NCBI GenBank assembly: GCA_021234155.1
Contig: JAJEKV010000058.1
Location: 8,308,992 to 8,372,991, forward strand
Direction: 5' to 3'
DNA length: 64,000 bases
DNA from: Isoetes taiwanensis
Taxonomy: Eukaryota > Streptophyta > Lycopodiopsida > Isoetales > Isoetaceae
How positions within the stretch are numbered: the stretch's first letter is position 1; each line of letters starts with the position of its first letter. Below, piece by piece: positions 37,542-46,979 of the stretch. The notes beneath the pieces were generated by a model. It ran no database searches. It had not been told where the DNA came from and saw only the letters and a list, made by a program, of their open reading frames with translations. A program made the translations under genes and the position numbers.

Positions 37542-39220
37542 CTTTATGCATCAGAGATGTCAAAAGTGTTGATATCTCCAGGTACACTTCGCCCATCATT
37601 GATCCGTGTTTTTGTAACAGATCTGTCCTCTGTGAGTAGGAGTTCGCTAGTATTTCCATCCCTTGCAGAGTTCATGTTGGTTGTATTGGAACTTGTTGTA
37701 CCCGGGGGCGTGTATGAGCCTGAGCTGGTATTTTCATCCCCGCTCATCCTACTCATCCTGGGAGGATGATAGCTTACTGCCAGACTGCTAGTATATGCAG
37801 CATTGGAAGTTCTTCTTCTACTATTTCTTGTAGGAGGTCTTGGAGTTGCATTGGGTTCTGGTAAAACAAACCCATCCGGATTCAGCATCATCTCTGTAAC
37901 CATTACTAGATAAGTATCACCATATTTTTCACGAACATTTGTTTTAGGATCTTTGCTCAGGTCAGTAGCCATGCAATATGCCAAAAATCGGAATCTGATG
38001 TATGAAATGTACGCCTTAGCAAACTTTTGCAGATCATTTGAGAGCAAGCTTACCACAGTCATAAAAGCTTTTTTGCAGTCCATGTTAGGATACACGGTTC
38101 CTAAATTGTTAAGAATGTACCAAATGCCCTGGTCAAACCAGGTAATATTTTCCTTACATGTATTGTTTTTTTGTGTGTCACATGCACATTTGAAGTACGG
38201 GCAGAAGCTTCTCCAAATTTTCCTCAAATTAGACTCCTTTTGTAAGCCTCCCATCATGGCCATGTGATTTTTCTGGTTTACATAGATGCCAAAAGGGCTT
38301 GTGCACTCCTTTTCAAATGTCTCCATATTAAATGGAACATTATTCAGCATAGTTTTTTCCAGGCAGTATTCGCCTCTATCAATGATCTTATGGAAGCTCT
38401 CTATTTTTGTGTCATCCAGATCAGATAAAAACTTCCATGAGATAACTGACATGGGGGCTAGTGTGCCCAGGTTTCCACTTTGCCACAACACTTGGTCAAA
38501 CTCCTGTGCCAATGCTTCTACCGCACTATGTGATAGCATTGGAAAGTAACAGGTATTGCCTAGATCCAATCTGATAGGTCTTTTGCTTTCCTTGTCGTTG
38601 CCTTCACAGTTATTCTGAGTGCTTGTCTCAGCAGCCAGACCACTAGATGTACTAGTGTTCATACTTGGATTTCCTGATATATTAGTCCCATCAGGGTCCT
38701 CCAGCCCCATGTCCATGCTATTAAATATGCTATTGCCAAAGGTGGGACCTTTCTTAGCAGCCGGTGCCTTGTGAGGTGCTTTTTTGGGCCTCCTCATCTC
38801 GTCAGCTTCATGTTCCTCAACCTTATAGCCTTTCTTCATCCATTCTTCCGTTTTAGGGAATATTTTTTCAAAGGCAATGTCCATATCAGATCTTACACAG
38901 ATCTTGTGCATCATCTTATCATATGCATCCTCGATAATTTTATCGTATGTAACTGGATGCTTTTTCATTTTGAGAATAAGTATCTCAAGCCAATCATTGA
39001 AGCCAAGAAATGCGACAGCAGAGAGTCTGAAATCAGTAATTTTCAGCTCTAGTTCAATAATTTTCTTGAACATGCTCTCATGATTGAGGCAGCAAATAAT
39101 AGTTTGCACTGCTCGATTAGGTACTTGGCATTTCAGAATGCCAAATCCAAGTTTTCTAATTTCAGGAATCCATGGACTGTCGTTGTCTTCATGTTCTTGT
39201 TCCTGAACATTACTCAGTGT
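37542..39220 (-). CDS. ORF1 of the RT element, unidentified protein, exon 2
   Basis: The frame stays open upstream of the first usual start, back to an acceptor TTCTACTGCAG at 39221, so it probably begins as TLSNVQEQEHEDNDSPW. It then gives about 558 residues to a TAA at 37544-37546. I recognise no domain. Visible features are a helical-looking first ~110 residues rich in I/L/K, a basic Pro/Ala/Lys stretch (RRPKKAPHKAPAAKKGP), a cluster CPYFKCACDTQKNNTC that might bind a metal, and a Ser/Thr/Pro-rich C-terminus with RPPTRNSRRRT. The reading frame is long and clean, next to the RT on the same strand, so a role with the RT (RNA or DNA binding, or an N-terminal part of the same protein) is plausible but unproven. 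Confidence 0.75.
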
Positions 39221-41451
39221 CTGCAGTAGAATTCATATTTAATTAGTAACAAAATAACTAACATATGTCATCAAGTAATTTGTGTTTTAAACATGTATCA
39301 TAAAACTGTCACCAACCGTATCTTGTGACTATTTTTATAGGGTCAAGTAATATGAGAGCATACCAGAGGACGAGAGTCAAAAAGATGGCCCCATATTCCA
39401 GCAAGTGTGCCTCAAACCACAAAGACCTCAAATCAAAGGCATAATAAAATACGGATAATATGCAAACTATTTAAACCAGGTCCACAACCCCTATCATGAT
39501 CCACAATTTAGCACCACATCTAAGTATTTTAATTATGAGTGTCATGTTCATAATCAAAAGCAATAACAGTAAAGCCAGGAGCATGGGTTATCCGTCCTCG
39601 AACGGAAAAACAGAAGCTTCATAAAAATTTTACAAAATACTTGCTAGGATCTCATCTAGCAAATACAATACTCCAAAAACTAAACCTAGTTAGAATTTGA
39701 GACGTGGTCTGCCCTGGTTTTACCCAGGCCCAAAACTCAAACTGGCAGAAGGAAATACTTAGGCAAAGTGACCCAGGTACTGTGTATTTGCACCCATTGA
39801 GAGGATGTTCCAAGTAGGGAGCTGAGATTCCAAGCCCCAATACCATGCAACACCAACTTAATGGTTAAAAAGGATCCATTATTTTCTAATACAAATTTTT
39901 GTATTTATCCACCACGGTCTCAAGTATAAGAAGGCAGAAAATTTTACCTCAAAATAATTGTTCCCAAGGTGGAATAAGTCATGACAATTTATAATAAATA
40001 ATAAATAATAAATAAGATCAGACAACTGTAGTTATGTAGTTATGGCCAAACACAAGCAGACCAAATCTAAAAGAGCAAGGAAACTCCTCGTCTATCAAAG
40101 GTTACCCAGTGGTGTTAATTAAGTAAAATGTTTTTATTGTAGGCAAGTACCGGATCAAAAGTCCATAAGTCTTGTTAATGAGAAATATTTCCAAGTGTGT
40201 AAGGCTATGCTAAAACAGGTCTGGGATTTGGGCCTGTACGCTGTCCAATTGAAATAACACAAATTCCTAAAACAGTGCAACCAAAATGCACCCTTTATTC
40301 GGGAAAAGATGTCTTAGAGAAGCAACTAGTTAGTAGCCCAATTAAGAAATGAGTGCGTACTCTATAATAAATAGAGTCTATTCCTAACTAATAAGTCTGA
40401 GACAAGAGCAATTACCAAGCTGTTCAAAGAATCAGACAAATAAGGAGAGAATCAGCCACCTTTTCAGAGCTAGACCTTTTTTCCAAAATGGTTTTTCATT
40501 TTTTATTTTTTCATTTTGAGACATGCTGTAAAGGACCAATGTCTTTGTCCCTTGTTTTTCAGCAGAACCTAATATACTAGGGCCATGTAGGTAATACAAG
40601 AGTGGTGTTCTTTTCTGTTTCACACCATTAAACAGTATAAACCTACACTTGAAATAGAAGATATTTAGCAATATAAGCATGAAAAGGAGAGTTTGGGAGG
40701 CGATTGTATCGATCTGCTCCCCATTTTTTGAATCGCTCCATTAGTTTGCACAACCCAAACATCCTAAAGGTAGGTTTGATGTGTTACTGCAAAAAAACCA
40801 AGTCCACGTTAGCTTTGAAGAGGGTAAGCATGAAGTAGCTAGCAGGTAAGCAAAATCAAACCATGTTTTCATCCGTTTCCTTTATGTTTAGATAAAATAG
40901 ATGTGGAATATAGCAATCAGCATGTAAAGTAATGCCCCAAACCCTTTCAATAATTAACAAAAGAAGCAGGGGAGGGATGTAATCAAGTGTCAGTCCCTTT
41001 GTCTTGAGATTTAAATAAAATGATCCCCTACAACTATAGTTACATGTGGATACAGAGATCAAGACTTAGGGGCAGAGATGTGCTTAAACCGACCAAATCC
41101 AGTAATGATAGTGATAAAGACATCATGACCTTATGTTAAGAATCATAGTGCCCTCAATTGAACTGGATATATACCAGACAAAGCTAGATATGATCAAAAA
41201 TAGTTAAGAATAACCTGAACCGTTCAACTATCTGTTCCAATTCATGCAGTAACCAGAGATGCACTTAGCACATGGACAGTAAGATAAATCCTGCTGGTAA
41301 CTACATTAAACCCATTTAATAATCTAAGATAAAGAGGTAGGATGTGTGCTGCTGTAAAATCACTTGCCCGGATGTTTCAGAGAGATGGATCTTCAGCAAA
41401 GTCAAAAGAACAGTAATGATTCTACTTTTATTGAAACACATGAAGATTAAC

Positions 41452-41541
41452 CCCATTAAACTCGTCTCCAGTGTAAAATGCTGCCTCCAGGTCTGGATCA
41501 ACAACAGTCAAAGCCGGATTGTTGTAAACAGGTTCATTGCC
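41452..41541 (-). CDS. Candidate exon 1b: duplicate of the end of the AT-hook exon
   Basis: The 30 codons include NEPVYNNPALTVVDP and AFYTGDEFNG, clearly paralogous to NEPMYNNPALTDLDP and SFNTGDEHNE in exon 1. It has AG before (aaatgag) and GT after (ggg then gttaatc). Both ends are in phase 0, so it could be included or skipped without changing frame. Flanking intron sequence is similar too, so exon and intron were duplicated in tandem, with a unit of roughly 370 bases. The acceptor lacks a good pyrimidine tract, so use as an exon is uncertain. Confidence 0.5.
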
Positions 41542-41837
41542 CTCATTTGTTCAGTATATATTCAAGACATAGCCTGATGTATTCAGGGAAAGTTTAGGGT
41601 AATCTAAATAGTTCAGCCATCTGTTAAGTTCAGGGAATAATAAAGATGTAATAACATATGGATTATATGATAAATCCTGCCAGTGACTATATTTATCATT
41701 CTTAACAACCTAAGAACAGAAAGCCTGATTTGTGCAGATGTTAAAAACATTCCGGGGTGTTGCTACGAAATGGATCATCAGTATTTTGATAAGAACAGTA
41801 ATGATTCACATTTTTACTAGAATACATGAAAAATAAC

Positions 41838-42104
41838 CTCATTGTGTTCGTCTCCAGTGTTAAATGACAGCTCCGGGTGCGGATCCAAATCAGTCAAAGC
41901 TGGATTATTGTACATAGGTTCATTGTTCTTCAGATTAGCAGCTCTCATAGTAGCATTACGAATCAAACATCTCTTGATGATGCTAGCTGCTTGGGAGTTT
42001 CTATTCTGCCCAGGTGGTGCCGGTAATCTTAGCCCAAGTGGAGTACCCCTTCCTCTGATGTTTCTGGATCCAGGCGGTCGCCCAGGGCCACGTTTTGGAC
42101 CCAT
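41838..42104 (-). CDS. AT-hook exon 1 of the RT element
   Basis: An ATG at 42104 starts 89 codons ending at a candidate donor GAG then GTTATT. The N-terminus MGPKRGPGRPPGSRN holds a textbook AT-hook core (G-R-P flanked by basic and Pro residues), which binds the minor groove of AT-rich DNA. RGRGTPLGLRLP and SIIKRCLIRNATMR follow, then an acidic NEPMYNNPAL...TGDE end. The exon ends in phase 0, and the ORF1 exon acceptor at 39220 opens in phase 0, so splicing would join the AT-hook to ORF1 in frame. Without splicing the frame stops at 41817. Confidence 0.6.
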
Positions 42105-42282
42105 GCCAGTGCTGGGTATGGAGATCAGTGCTGGGGTATGGAGATCGGATGCAAAAACCCTAGAGGCCGGAGCTTACTGATATTACAGAAAATGCAACCC
42201 TTTTTTTCAATTTCGATTAGTATGGAGAATACTCCCAAAGGTTTATTCCCGCTTAAAATTATGTCAACACCACCATACTGGC

Positions 42283-42862
42283 ATTATTGTACAAAAGGTA
42301 CCAGTCTTTATGACTATGTCATACCCAATTTCATGTAAAGTGTATAGGTGACAGGCTTTACATTCATGCTATAGTAGATTTCAAGAGTGTTTAGGATCAA
42401 TTCTATAAAGGATGGGTCCTTGAAATCTTACAAGTTCTCGATTTAGGTTAAGCATGTTCCTTGTGTCAAAGGACTATCAACGAAGAGAAATATGTATAAC
42501 TGTTTAGGGTCTGTCTGATCATGCCCCCTTATAACTAACTGTATGAGGGATTTCGGCCTTATTGTACAAAAAGAACTAGTCTTTATGACTATGTCAGACC
42601 CAATTTCCTGTAAAGTGTACAGGTGACAGCCTTGCAGTACACAAAGTACCCGTCATTATGTCTATGTCAAGCCTAGCTTTATGTAAAGTGTACAGGTGCC
42701 AGACTTTAATATCCTGCCAGAATAGATCACAAGGGTGCTAAGGATCTATTCTATATAGGATGGGTCCATGAAATCCTTTAAGTTCACAATATTGGTTAAC
42801 ACTTCTAACTTGTTCCTTGTGTCAAAGGACTACTTAAGAAGAGAAATATGTATAACTGTGCA
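42283..42862 (-). repeat. Tandem subrepeats in the leader of repeat B
   Basis: A unit at about 42283-42505 and a longer one at about 42559-42862 share ttattgtacaaaa, gtctttatgactatgtca, caatttc.tgtaaagtgta.aggtgac, ggatgggtcc.tgaaatc and ttccttgtgtcaaaggact. The second unit itself repeats the tgtaaagtgtacaggtg part. On the coding strand they lie upstream of the AT-hook ATG, where promoter elements would be expected. Confidence 0.7.
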
Positions 42863-43447
42863 TCTGCTTTATGTAATTAATTTTCCACATTTCCCCCTTG
42901 TAAATTTCAATCTAAAACGGTATGTGTCTTATAGAGTAAATTTATGACATAGGTTAATGAGGTATCACAACGTATAGACCGTGAAACACCATCAGGATCA
43001 TACAGAATCAGTACTAAGGTTATCCAGATCCAACTTCCTAAAAAACCATCTTAATGAGGGAGTGCGTGAAGCAAGCTTGCATGGAATAATCCGCCTGTTG
43101 TGTGCACAAGAATCCATTTGTTGATTGAAGCTAAAGGCTGGTTACTATGAATAATCCAGCAGGCCAGGAATATCCAAGAAGTTGGAAGCAAACAGAGGGC
43201 CTAAAACTCTAAACTCTTTTAGAATCTGCAACAAATCTTAGAACAGACAAAGTGAAGGAAACAAAGGCGGGTTTTGCAGCATTGCATTGTAGAATCAGAA
43301 AACCAATATCTTGTAAAAAATACCATTATATTAACTGAAGAAACATTAAAAAAACAAATACCTTTGTAAATGTGAGCAAAAAATCCATCTCGTGATAACC
43401 TTCCATCAGCAAACATCCACTCCGGCAACAAGAATCCAAGAGGGCAA

Positions 43448-43593
43448 GTACACATGCACATGCGCATGCACATGCACATGCACAAGCAGAATACACAGGC
43501 ACATGCACATGCACACACGTGCACATGCACATGCACATGCACACACGTGCACATGCACGTGCACATGCACATGCACATGCATACACATGCGCA
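43448..43593. repeat. Alternating purine-pyrimidine microsatellite (CACATG)n
   Basis: Two uninterrupted runs of alternating pyrimidine and purine, 43448-43484 (37 bp) and 43499-43593 (95 bp), are built from CACATG, CGTG and CACA units. Such sequence is a classical Z-DNA former. The His/Val/Cys-rich open frames across it are by-products of the repeat. Confidence 0.9.
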
Positions 43594-45592
43594 GTGTTCA
43601 TGCACAAACATGCAAAGAAAGACAACAACCCTCGGATTGTTTCAGCCAACGAAAATTAACGGCCCATAAAGGGTGCACTCTAGAAATACTATTTAGTACA
43701 CCTCAATGAATACAACAACGAAATCATAGAAAAACCATGTGAAAAAGTGTATAAAAAACAAAAAGTAACCCCCTGTTATTATGCTACATATTTGTTCCCT
43801 GGCATAAGTACCCCTCCCCTATACATACAAACCAGCAGGCAATTTATGCCCTAAAAACTCGTTAAACATATAGATCGTCACTTTATCATATTTTGTTAGA
43901 GCTTATTTGTAAGAACAATATTCTTATATATGGTGGAGTTTTAAGCAAAAAATATAAATACGACAACGTCCCCACAAAAATACCCTTGACTTAATCAAAA
44001 GTTAGCCAAGTTTTCCATGCGTTGTTTGCCAATACTTTTACCAAATTTAGTTTGTGATAGACTACTTAATCAGAAGTTAGCCAAGTCTTCCATACTAGTT
44101 TTTCCCATGAAGTAATTTCTCATCAAGTCAAGTTGCATTCCATAAGGCAAGGACATTAGAGAACCATGTCTCAAGTTATAGCCTCGATAAGCACTAACAT
44201 TACAAAGCTTTGAAGCAAAGTTTAGAATAATGAAAGTCACTAAGAAGCAAATTGTATAATAATGTTTCTTACAAGTGAAAGTTTAGATGGTTGTGGTATT
44301 CTATGAAAATAGGCACTCAATTTGCAAAAGAGCACTACAATATATGTCTTCCAATGGGGGTAGAAGAACATGTTGTACATTGTTCCAAGGTTTATCAATG
44401 CAATTTAAGGTCCTACATGGAGGGGAAGGTTTCTCTATTTCTTGTGAGGATTGCAAATGAAGCTAGGACGCTGAGCCTCTAAGTGAAGAAAGCTTCCAAG
44501 TCACAAATTTAACATTTTGCGAAGGATTAATACTAGGTTTAAATGTTTCCTCGTATAGTCTTGTCCCGCTTTCATTCTTCAATTTATTGCAAAATAGCAG
44601 GATCCAGCATGGAATTTTTGTTCTGGGTTTTATAGCTCGAAAAAACAAATATTGTCAAATGTAGAATCTTTTGTGGGAGATTGTGGCTATAGGTGCCCTA
44701 TGAATGTGGTCCGAAAGCATGATCTTAAAAATATGTTTCTTTTGTTTTCTTTTTCTCGTGTGCACATCTATATCTCAGAATAAATCCATGCTCAAATTTT
44801 ATGGGGCACCATATTAAGGTTTTTTGGGTTTTTCTATTCTTATTAATGCCTCACAAGCAATGCCATCGTCTGATAATAGCTTTTGATTATGCCAATCAAC
44901 TAATAAACTTTGTTTGATCTGATATGTTGCAGGTCTTGCTGAGATCCATCTGTAACTTCTACCTGGCCCATAGTACTGTTCATTCGATATTCTACCTAAA
45001 GAAAATTCACTATAGCAGAATAAAATACTGAATGACATTCCCTACACTTCGAAGTGGTGCTATTGATTAGCTTTCCAATCAAACTGACACAAGTATTCTA
45101 GCTAAAATAAGCTGATATGTAGCTAGCTCCTAAAGGGCATGAAATTTTTCTGTACTCAATTCAACAGAACATGTGTTATACATTGTAAATTAACCATGAT
45201 CCTTAACAACATCCTATTTTTGGAGCAAGTACATAATCCTTTGAACATGTTATACTTTTAACCTGTTACTTTCTACAATTGCTTAAATAAACATATAAGA
45301 AATGTGCAAACGCTCATATGCACTCACCTCTCAAATGTTCTACCAGTTATTTTGCTCTTCCAAAGCTATTTCCTTCGCATGTCTATTATCTCAAAATGTA
45401 GACTATTGCATTTCATGCAAGTGCACTTCAAGTATGCATTTTGAACATATCCCCACATTCAATACATCCTAAGAAGCACGATTTCATTAATTGGAGAAAA
45501 TAAGCCCATTTTGAGAATTTTAAGCACACCTAATTTGCTCTAGCACGAATACTTTCACCTACTTCTCGAGCACAAGAAACATGAGGTAATTA

Positions 45593-45647
45593 ACATACAC
45601 ATATACATACAAATACACATATACATACACATACACATATACTCGTA
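45593..45647. repeat. Microsatellite (CATACA/CATATA)n
   Basis: An imperfect tract of CATACA and CATATA units, about 55 bp, just upstream of the first small tandem gene. Confidence 0.75.
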
Positions 45648-45707
45648 GAAGCTCAATAATGGCCCTACATTGTACACCAATAATTCACATCAATAATTTT
45701 ACTTCAC

Positions 45708-45715
45708 TATAAAAA
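45708..45715 (+). promoter_or_regulatory. TATA box of the first small tandem gene
   Basis: TATAAAAA lies 43 bases before the ATG at 45751. The upstream ~45 bases (caataattcac.tcaat, then acttcactataaa) recur before the second gene, supporting a real promoter. Confidence 0.6.
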
Positions 45716-45750
45716 CGGCTTGACGAGGGGGTAGAGGCCATTCATCTTCT

Positions 45751-45957
45751 ATGGCTTCCTCAATGCCTCGTCCAGAGCACATCCGCTCTTTCAAGTGTTA
45801 CTTGAGCTACAACGATCTGGGCGAATGCGCTAGAAATAGCGTTAAGCTTGATCCATGGCTCTTATCTAAAGGCGATGGACTGCTTAGTGCTTGCGGGGAA
45901 GCTCACTTTCGTGTTAAAGTCCACATTCGCGGCTTCCCCGATCGGGGAGATCTATGA
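45751..45957 (+). CDS. Small tandem gene 1, unidentified
   Basis: Encodes 68 residues starting MASSMPRPEHIRSFKCYLS and including NSVKLDPWLLSKGDGLL and CGEAHFRVKVHIRGFP. No family is recognised. The start is supported by a TATA box and a proximal sequence shared with the paralogous locus 600 bases downstream. The alternate frame after about 45935 reads GEIYEI and DVDGE, resembling YEISG and HEDE at the end of the second gene. A frameshift, or base error, near the present stop may therefore hide a longer C-terminus. Confidence 0.5.
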   Translation: MASSMPRPEHIRSFKCYLSYNDLGECARNSVKLDPWLLSKGDGLLSACGEAHFRVKVHIRGFPDRGDL

Positions 45958-46311
45958 AATTTGAATGGCATCCACGAGCTTTGATGTTGATGGCGAGTGA
46001 ATCTGCACTGCTAATAATGTAATAATGACATGGGTACCTAATAACTAAGTAAGGATGTAATAGCATTCTGATTAAGGATGTAATATCGTACCTTAATGGC
46101 GAGTATATTGTAACGATGTGCTATCCCACCTCCACTTTTTCGCAAATTTGTCATTGAATTCAATCATAGCTAAATTCGTCAAGCAAACATGTTTTCAAAC
46201 ATACGCATACTAGTATGAAATAAGTATTATTCTTGTATGCGTATACAATCGATACACGTTCAATAATGGTGAACTCTACCCCAATAATTCACCTCAATCA
46301 TTCCACTTCAC

Positions 46312-46318
46312 TATAAAG
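46312..46318 (+). promoter_or_regulatory. TATA box of the second small tandem gene
   Basis: TATAAAG in the same context (caataattcacctcaat, then acttcactata) as the first gene, 40 bases before an ATG at 46352. Confidence 0.55.
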
Positions 46319-46351
46319 CTTCTCACTTGGGGCTACATTTCATTCATCCCC

Positions 46352-46592
46352 ATGGATTTCTCGCCTTCTTGATTCACCACATTGAGGCGATCAAGTGCTC
46401 AATGAGCCACGAGATCTTGTTGGTTGCCTTGCCGGGCATCTTCTTCTTGATCCCTACCGCGAAGAAAAGCTTTTAGGGCGAGATTCATTGCCCTGCGTCA
46501 ATTCGTGTTATGATCCATCCGATTTGGCTTCACGGCGCATGAGCTATGAGATATCGGGGATCACTACTACTGAGATCCACGAAGATGAATGA
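46352..46592 (+). pseudogene. Small tandem gene 2, frameshifted paralogue
   Basis: The ATG expected from the promoter (46352) gives only six codons before a stop. A different frame (46395-46592) continues with RDLVGCLAGHLLLDP, aligned to NDLGECARNSVKLDP of gene 1, then YEISGITTTEIHEDE and a TGA. So the pair is a tandem duplication. Either this copy is broken or a base error displaces the frame. Function is unknown. Confidence 0.45.
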
Positions 46593-46979
46593 ATCACTGT
46601 TTGGCATTGTATAGTGTAAGAGCTCTTGTGTTGAGATGAAAAACACAAAGCCTAATGAATAATAACTAGTCTATTGTAAGATGCATGTCATGTATGATAT
46701 AGTAATTATGTAAAAGAGCATTGCATACCTCAAGAGTTCTCATCCTCGTCGTTAGCTTCTTTAGCCACTAATTCTTGCAAGCTGAGACCCGAGACCCCCC
46801 ACTACTGGGGATCACGCTGTCAACGGCCTGGTCCCTACGGCCCAACCATAGTCTATCGTTTTCAAATGTTGGTAGCGTGGCGGGTCATTAGGATTAGGTC
46901 TCAATTCTTGCTCGGCAATCCCTATCTTTGCATTGCATATGAGGTACCCTTTCTTGCAACAGGCTCAAACCAAGAAACA

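Larger units (their letters stand above)
31483..43072 (-). mobile_element. Candidate retroelement: rvt/Penelope-like RT between 3.45-kb direct repeats
   Basis: The structure is repeat (31483-34962), internal region (34963-39622), repeat (39623-43072), about 11.6 kb in all. All recognisable coding is on the minus strand: AT-hook exon and a related small exon in the upstream repeat, an unidentified ORF, then the reverse transcriptase. The repeats lack TG...CA ends, and I found no obvious target-site duplication, primer-binding site, polypurine tract, integrase or RNase H. It is therefore not a classical LTR retrotransposon. Penelope-like elements have comparable direct repeats (pseudo-LTRs) and can keep introns. 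The alternative is a host rvt-type gene whose 5' part was tandemly duplicated. Confidence 0.6.
39623..43072 (-). repeat. Long direct repeat B (upstream of the RT)
   Basis: Partner of 31483-34962. On the coding (minus) strand it lies upstream and holds, in order, a ~970-base leader with internal subrepeats, the AT-hook exon (42104-41838), a related small exon (41541-41452), and intron-like sequence. An (AATAAT)n tract lies at 39990-40013. The patch at about 40680-40815 shows CAG/CTG-type corruption relative to repeat A. Confidence 0.95.
43073..45650. other. Intergenic sequence with two microsatellites
   Basis: No coding region is supported. It contains the CACATG-type tract at 43448-43593 and, at about 45593-45647, an imperfect CATACA/CATATA tract. 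Confidence 0.5.

Noticed and set aside
31483-43072. Classical LTR retrotransposon
   Set aside because: The repeats lack TG...CA ends, and no primer-binding site, polypurine tract, integrase or RNase H is visible; the RT type is also wrong for Copia or Gypsy.
43448-43593. CRISPR-like array
   Set aside because: There are no regularly spaced repeats with unique spacers; this is a simple-sequence tract in eukaryotic DNA.
43219-43709. His/Val/Cys-rich and His/Thr-rich open frames on both strands
   Set aside because: They arise from the CACATG microsatellite being open in several frames; nothing outside the repeat supports a gene.
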